Assembly (NCBI RefSeq): GCF_003977615.1
Contig: NZ_RYZR01000007.1
Location: 372,001-436,000, forward strand
Reading direction: 5' to 3'
DNA length: 64,000 bases
Source of the DNA: Dyella dinghuensis
Lineage (GTDB): Bacteria > Pseudomonadota > Gammaproteobacteria > Xanthomonadales > Rhodanobacteraceae
Part shown: in pieces, positions 62,080 through 64,000 of the stretch
How positions within the stretch are numbered: the stretch's first letter is position 1
Layout: each line of letters begins with the position of its first letter
Translations under genes and position numbers: made by a program
The notes under the pieces: model-generated
What the model saw: the letters and a program-made list of their open reading frames with translations, nothing else
What the model was told of the DNA's origin: nothing
Databases searched by the model: none

Positions 62080-62598
62080 ATGACATCGTTTGAAGATCTG
62101 ATTCGCGCGGTGCCGGATTTTCCGAAGCCTGGCATTGTGTTTCGCGATATCACACCGTTGCTTGCCGATGGCGCTGCGTTTGCGCGTTGCATTGATGCCA
62201 TGGCCGAACCGTGGTTGCAAAGCAACGTGCAAGCCGTGTGCGGCGTCGAATCGCGCGGATTTATTTTTGCCGCGGCACTCGCACAAAAATTGAAAGCCGG
62301 TTTTATACCGCTGCGCAAACCCGGCAAGTTACCACCGCCTGTCATGCATGCTGATTACAAGCTCGAATACGGTACCGATCGTCTCGAAGCACGTGAAGGG
62401 ACGATTCGCAAAGGTGAACGCATTCTTCTTGTCGATGATGTTCTGGCGACAGGCGGCACTTTAGGTGCTGCACGTAACTTATTGGAACAACTGGGTGCCG
62501 ATTTGGTAGGCGCATCCGTTGTTATCGAATTATTAGCGTTACAAGGACGTGCCCTTTGGCCGGAACGCGTACCGTTGCGTACTGTGCTGCACTATTGA
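62080..62598 (+). CDS. apt: Adenine phosphoribosyltransferase
   Basis: 172 aa. It has RAVPDFPKPGIVFRDITPLL at the start, VCGVESRGFIFAAALAQKLK, the hood-region FIPLRKPGKLPPPVM, and the PRPP-binding motif ERILLVDDVLATGGTL. It converts adenine and PRPP to AMP in purine salvage. Length and motifs are standard. AACGGAG precedes the start. Confidence 0.97.
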   Translation: MTSFEDLIRAVPDFPKPGIVFRDITPLLADGAAFARCIDAMAEPWLQSNVQAVCGVESRGFIFAAALAQKLKAGFIPLRKPGKLPPPVMHADYKLEYGTDRLEAREGTIRKGERILLVDDVLATGGTLGAARNLLEQLGADLVGASVVIELLALQGRALWPERVPLRTVLHY

Positions 62599-62631
62599 TT
62601 CACTGTAGTTCCTGAAAGTGGAGGTTCGACC

Positions 62632-63288
62632 ATGCTTGGCATCGGTGCTTGGAAACAGCGCTTGCCTCATCGGGACGACGCCTTGCCTGGACGCGAGCAA
62701 CCGATCATTCCCGCTGACGAACATCATGTTCACGGCCGTGCGTTGCATCCCGAAGCTTTTCCAAACAGCGAAAGCGTGTTGTTGGGCATGGGCTGCTTTT
62801 GGGGTGCCGAAAAGAAGTTTTGGAACATTCCTGGCGTGCTGACGACGGCGGTGGGTTACGCCGGAGGCTACACGCCCAATCCCAGCTATCGCGAAGTATG
62901 TTCGGGTATGACCGGACACGCGGAAGTGGTGCACGTGGTTTATGACCCGGTACGCGTGTCGTTCGATACGCTGCTGAAAACGTTCTGGGAAAACCATGAC
63001 CCCACGCAAGGCATGCGTCAGGGCAACGATACGGGCACGCAATACCGTTCGGCCGTCTATACGTCCAGCGTAGCGCAACTGTCCATTGCGCAAGCTTCAG
63101 CGAGGCGTTTTCAGGCCGAGCTGGCGCGCAAGGGCTACGGCAACATCACGACGGAAATTGCAATGGCTGGACCGTTCTATTTTGCCGAAGACGACCATCA
63201 GCAATACCTGTCTAAGAATCCGGAAGGTTATTGCGGTCTCGGCGGAACCGGTGTGACGTGTCCTATTGGACTTGCGGCAAACGCTTGA
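62632..63288 (+). CDS. msrA: Peptide methionine (S)-sulfoxide reductase MsrA
   Basis: 218 aa. The catalytic site is [17 protein letters not shown] with the essential Cys, followed by [52 protein letters not shown] and YRSAVYTSS. The ~50-residue N-terminal extension ([20 protein letters not shown]) and length fit the long E. coli-type MsrA. It repairs methionine-S-sulfoxide in proteins. GGAGG lies nine bases before the ATG. It is convergent with oxyR, 27 nt apart. Confidence 0.97.
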   Translation: MLGIGAWKQRLPHRDDALPGREQPIIPADEHHVHGRALHPEAFPNSESVLLGMGCFWGAEKKFWNIPGVLTTAVGYAGGYTPNPSYREVCSGMTGHAEVVHVVYDPVRVSFDTLLKTFWENHDPTQGMRQGNDTGTQYRSAVYTSSVAQLSIAQASARRFQAELARKGYGNITTEIAMAGPFYFAEDDHQQYLSKNPEGYCGLGGTGVTCPIGLAANA

Positions 63289-63315
63289 GAGGGCACCTGT
63301 TCGACGTCGACGCGC

Positions 63316-64000
63316 TTAGGCGAGTTTGCGGCGTCTTGGTGTTGAAGCAGTTGCCGCGCTGTGCGGATCGAGCAAGTCGCGCGGCAGATCCTTGAACACG
63401 CCAGCAAGCTGTTTCAGAAAGCCGCTCATGGCCGAACTCTTTCGCCACACCATCGCGATACGGCGGCTGGGTGCGTGCCCGCTGAATTCCACCAGCTGCA
63501 GATTGGGCGCTTGTGCAACGGGCGGCTTCACAGCCAGCGTCGGTAGCAACGTAATGCCCACGTTTGACGCCACCATCTGGCGCAAGGTTTCCAGACTGGT
63601 CGCGCGAAAACCGCTCTTCTCGCCCGCGCCGGCCATATGGCAAACCTCCAACGCTTGATCGCGCAGGCAGTGGCCATCTTCCAGCAGCAGCAAACTCTGA
63701 TCGGAAAGATCGGCGAGCTTCAGGGCAGGGTGCTTGGCTAGCGGGTGCGATTGCGGCACGGCAAGCAGGAACGGCTCCTCGAACAGGAATTCGGTGTGCA
63801 GGCTGTCGTCGTGAATCGGTAGCGCAAGAATGCCGACATCGAGTTTGCCTTCGCGCAGGCGATGCAGCACCGTCTCCGTTTTTTCCTCGACCAGCAAAAG
63901 TTCGAGCCGCGGGAAACGTTCGCGCACCATCGGTATGACGTGCGGCAATAAATAGGGCCCAAGCGTGGGAAAGATGCCCAGACGCACCGTGCCCGATTCC
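63316..64000 (-). CDS. oxyR: OxyR, LysR-type peroxide sensor (C-terminal part, cut by window edge)
   Basis: 228 residues of the effector domain are visible, without a start inside the window; the frame runs off the right edge as ESGTVRLGIFPTLGPYLLPH. The N-terminal HTH lies outside. The redox site is GHCLRDQALEVC, with the two cysteines nine residues apart as in E. coli OxyR (C199 and C208), so this is OxyR rather than another LysR regulator. It activates antioxidant genes on disulfide formation by H2O2. The C-terminus (STPRRRKLA) is basic. Confidence 0.95.
   Translation of the reverse strand, partial: ESGTVRLGIFPTLGPYLLPHVIPMVRERFPRLELLLVEEKTETVLHRLREGKLDVGILALPIHDDSLHTEFLFEEPFLLAVPQSHPLAKHPALKLADLSDQSLLLLEDGHCLRDQALEVCHMAGAGEKSGFRATSLETLRQMVASNVGITLLPTLAVKPPVAQAPNLQLVEFSGHAPSRRIAMVWRKSSAMSGFLKQLAGVFKDLPRDLLDPHSAATASTPRRRKLA

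Noticed and set aside
1-64000. CRISPR array, prophage, transposase or integrase
   Set aside because: No regularly spaced repeats and no proteins of those families were seen.

Overview
The window looks like a chromosomal segment from a gammaproteobacterium of the Xanthomonadales, most plausibly Rhodanobacteraceae (Dyella/Luteibacter/Frateuria-like). This is inferred from gene content and order (petABC-sspAB, miaB-phoH-ybeY, two sigma54-driven type IV pilins, DUF1631, DUF3301, purEK, ppnN, lgt-thyA-folA) and from the high GC of the housekeeping part. No rRNA, phage, integrase, transposase or CRISPR array was seen. One tRNA (Asn) is present.

Layout. 1-17.5 kb is a type IV pilus locus. The assembly ATPase gene pilB (truncated by the left edge) and two pilin genes are separated by about 15.6 kb of surface-glycan genes: a GT-C membrane protein, two methyltransferases, four GT2/GT4 glycosyltransferases in a tightly overlapping operon, a flippase, and large membrane proteins with C-terminal TPRs that resemble eukaryotic TMTC O-mannosyltransferases. 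A fourth TMTC-like gene lies just beyond the pilins, after an S9 peptidase (17.8-21.8 kb). Both pilins and the glycosyltransferase operon have -24/-12 (sigma54) promoter matches, so pilus and glycan may share control. This part is visibly more AT-rich than the rest.

22-35 kb holds corA, an Lnb-domain (DUF4105) protein, corC, and the miaB-phoH-ybeY block. Between ybeY and corC sits a four-gene cassette: HlyD-type membrane fusion protein, secreted six-hairpin-glycosidase-like protein, cellulose-synthase-like GT2 with a C-terminal PilZ domain, and NodT-type outer-membrane channel. It reads as a c-di-GMP-controlled, synthase-dependent exopolysaccharide system whose export route differs from the usual BcsABCZ.

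35-64 kb is mostly housekeeping: lytic transglycosylase, DegS/AlgW-like protease, cytochrome bc1 (petABC), sspAB, nadC, DUF1631, purEK, sodB, grxD, an SDR, a MarC-family protein, a bifunctional acyltransferase resembling the ornithine-lipid synthase OlsF, a TonB-dependent receptor, ppnN, tRNA-Asn, lgt, thyA, folA, a Nudix/TMP-synthase-like fusion, apt, msrA and a truncated oxyR.

The most interesting parts are the TMTC-like/pilin locus and the HlyD-glycosidase-PilZ synthase-NodT cassette. All functional assignments come from motif recognition by eye; no database search was run.
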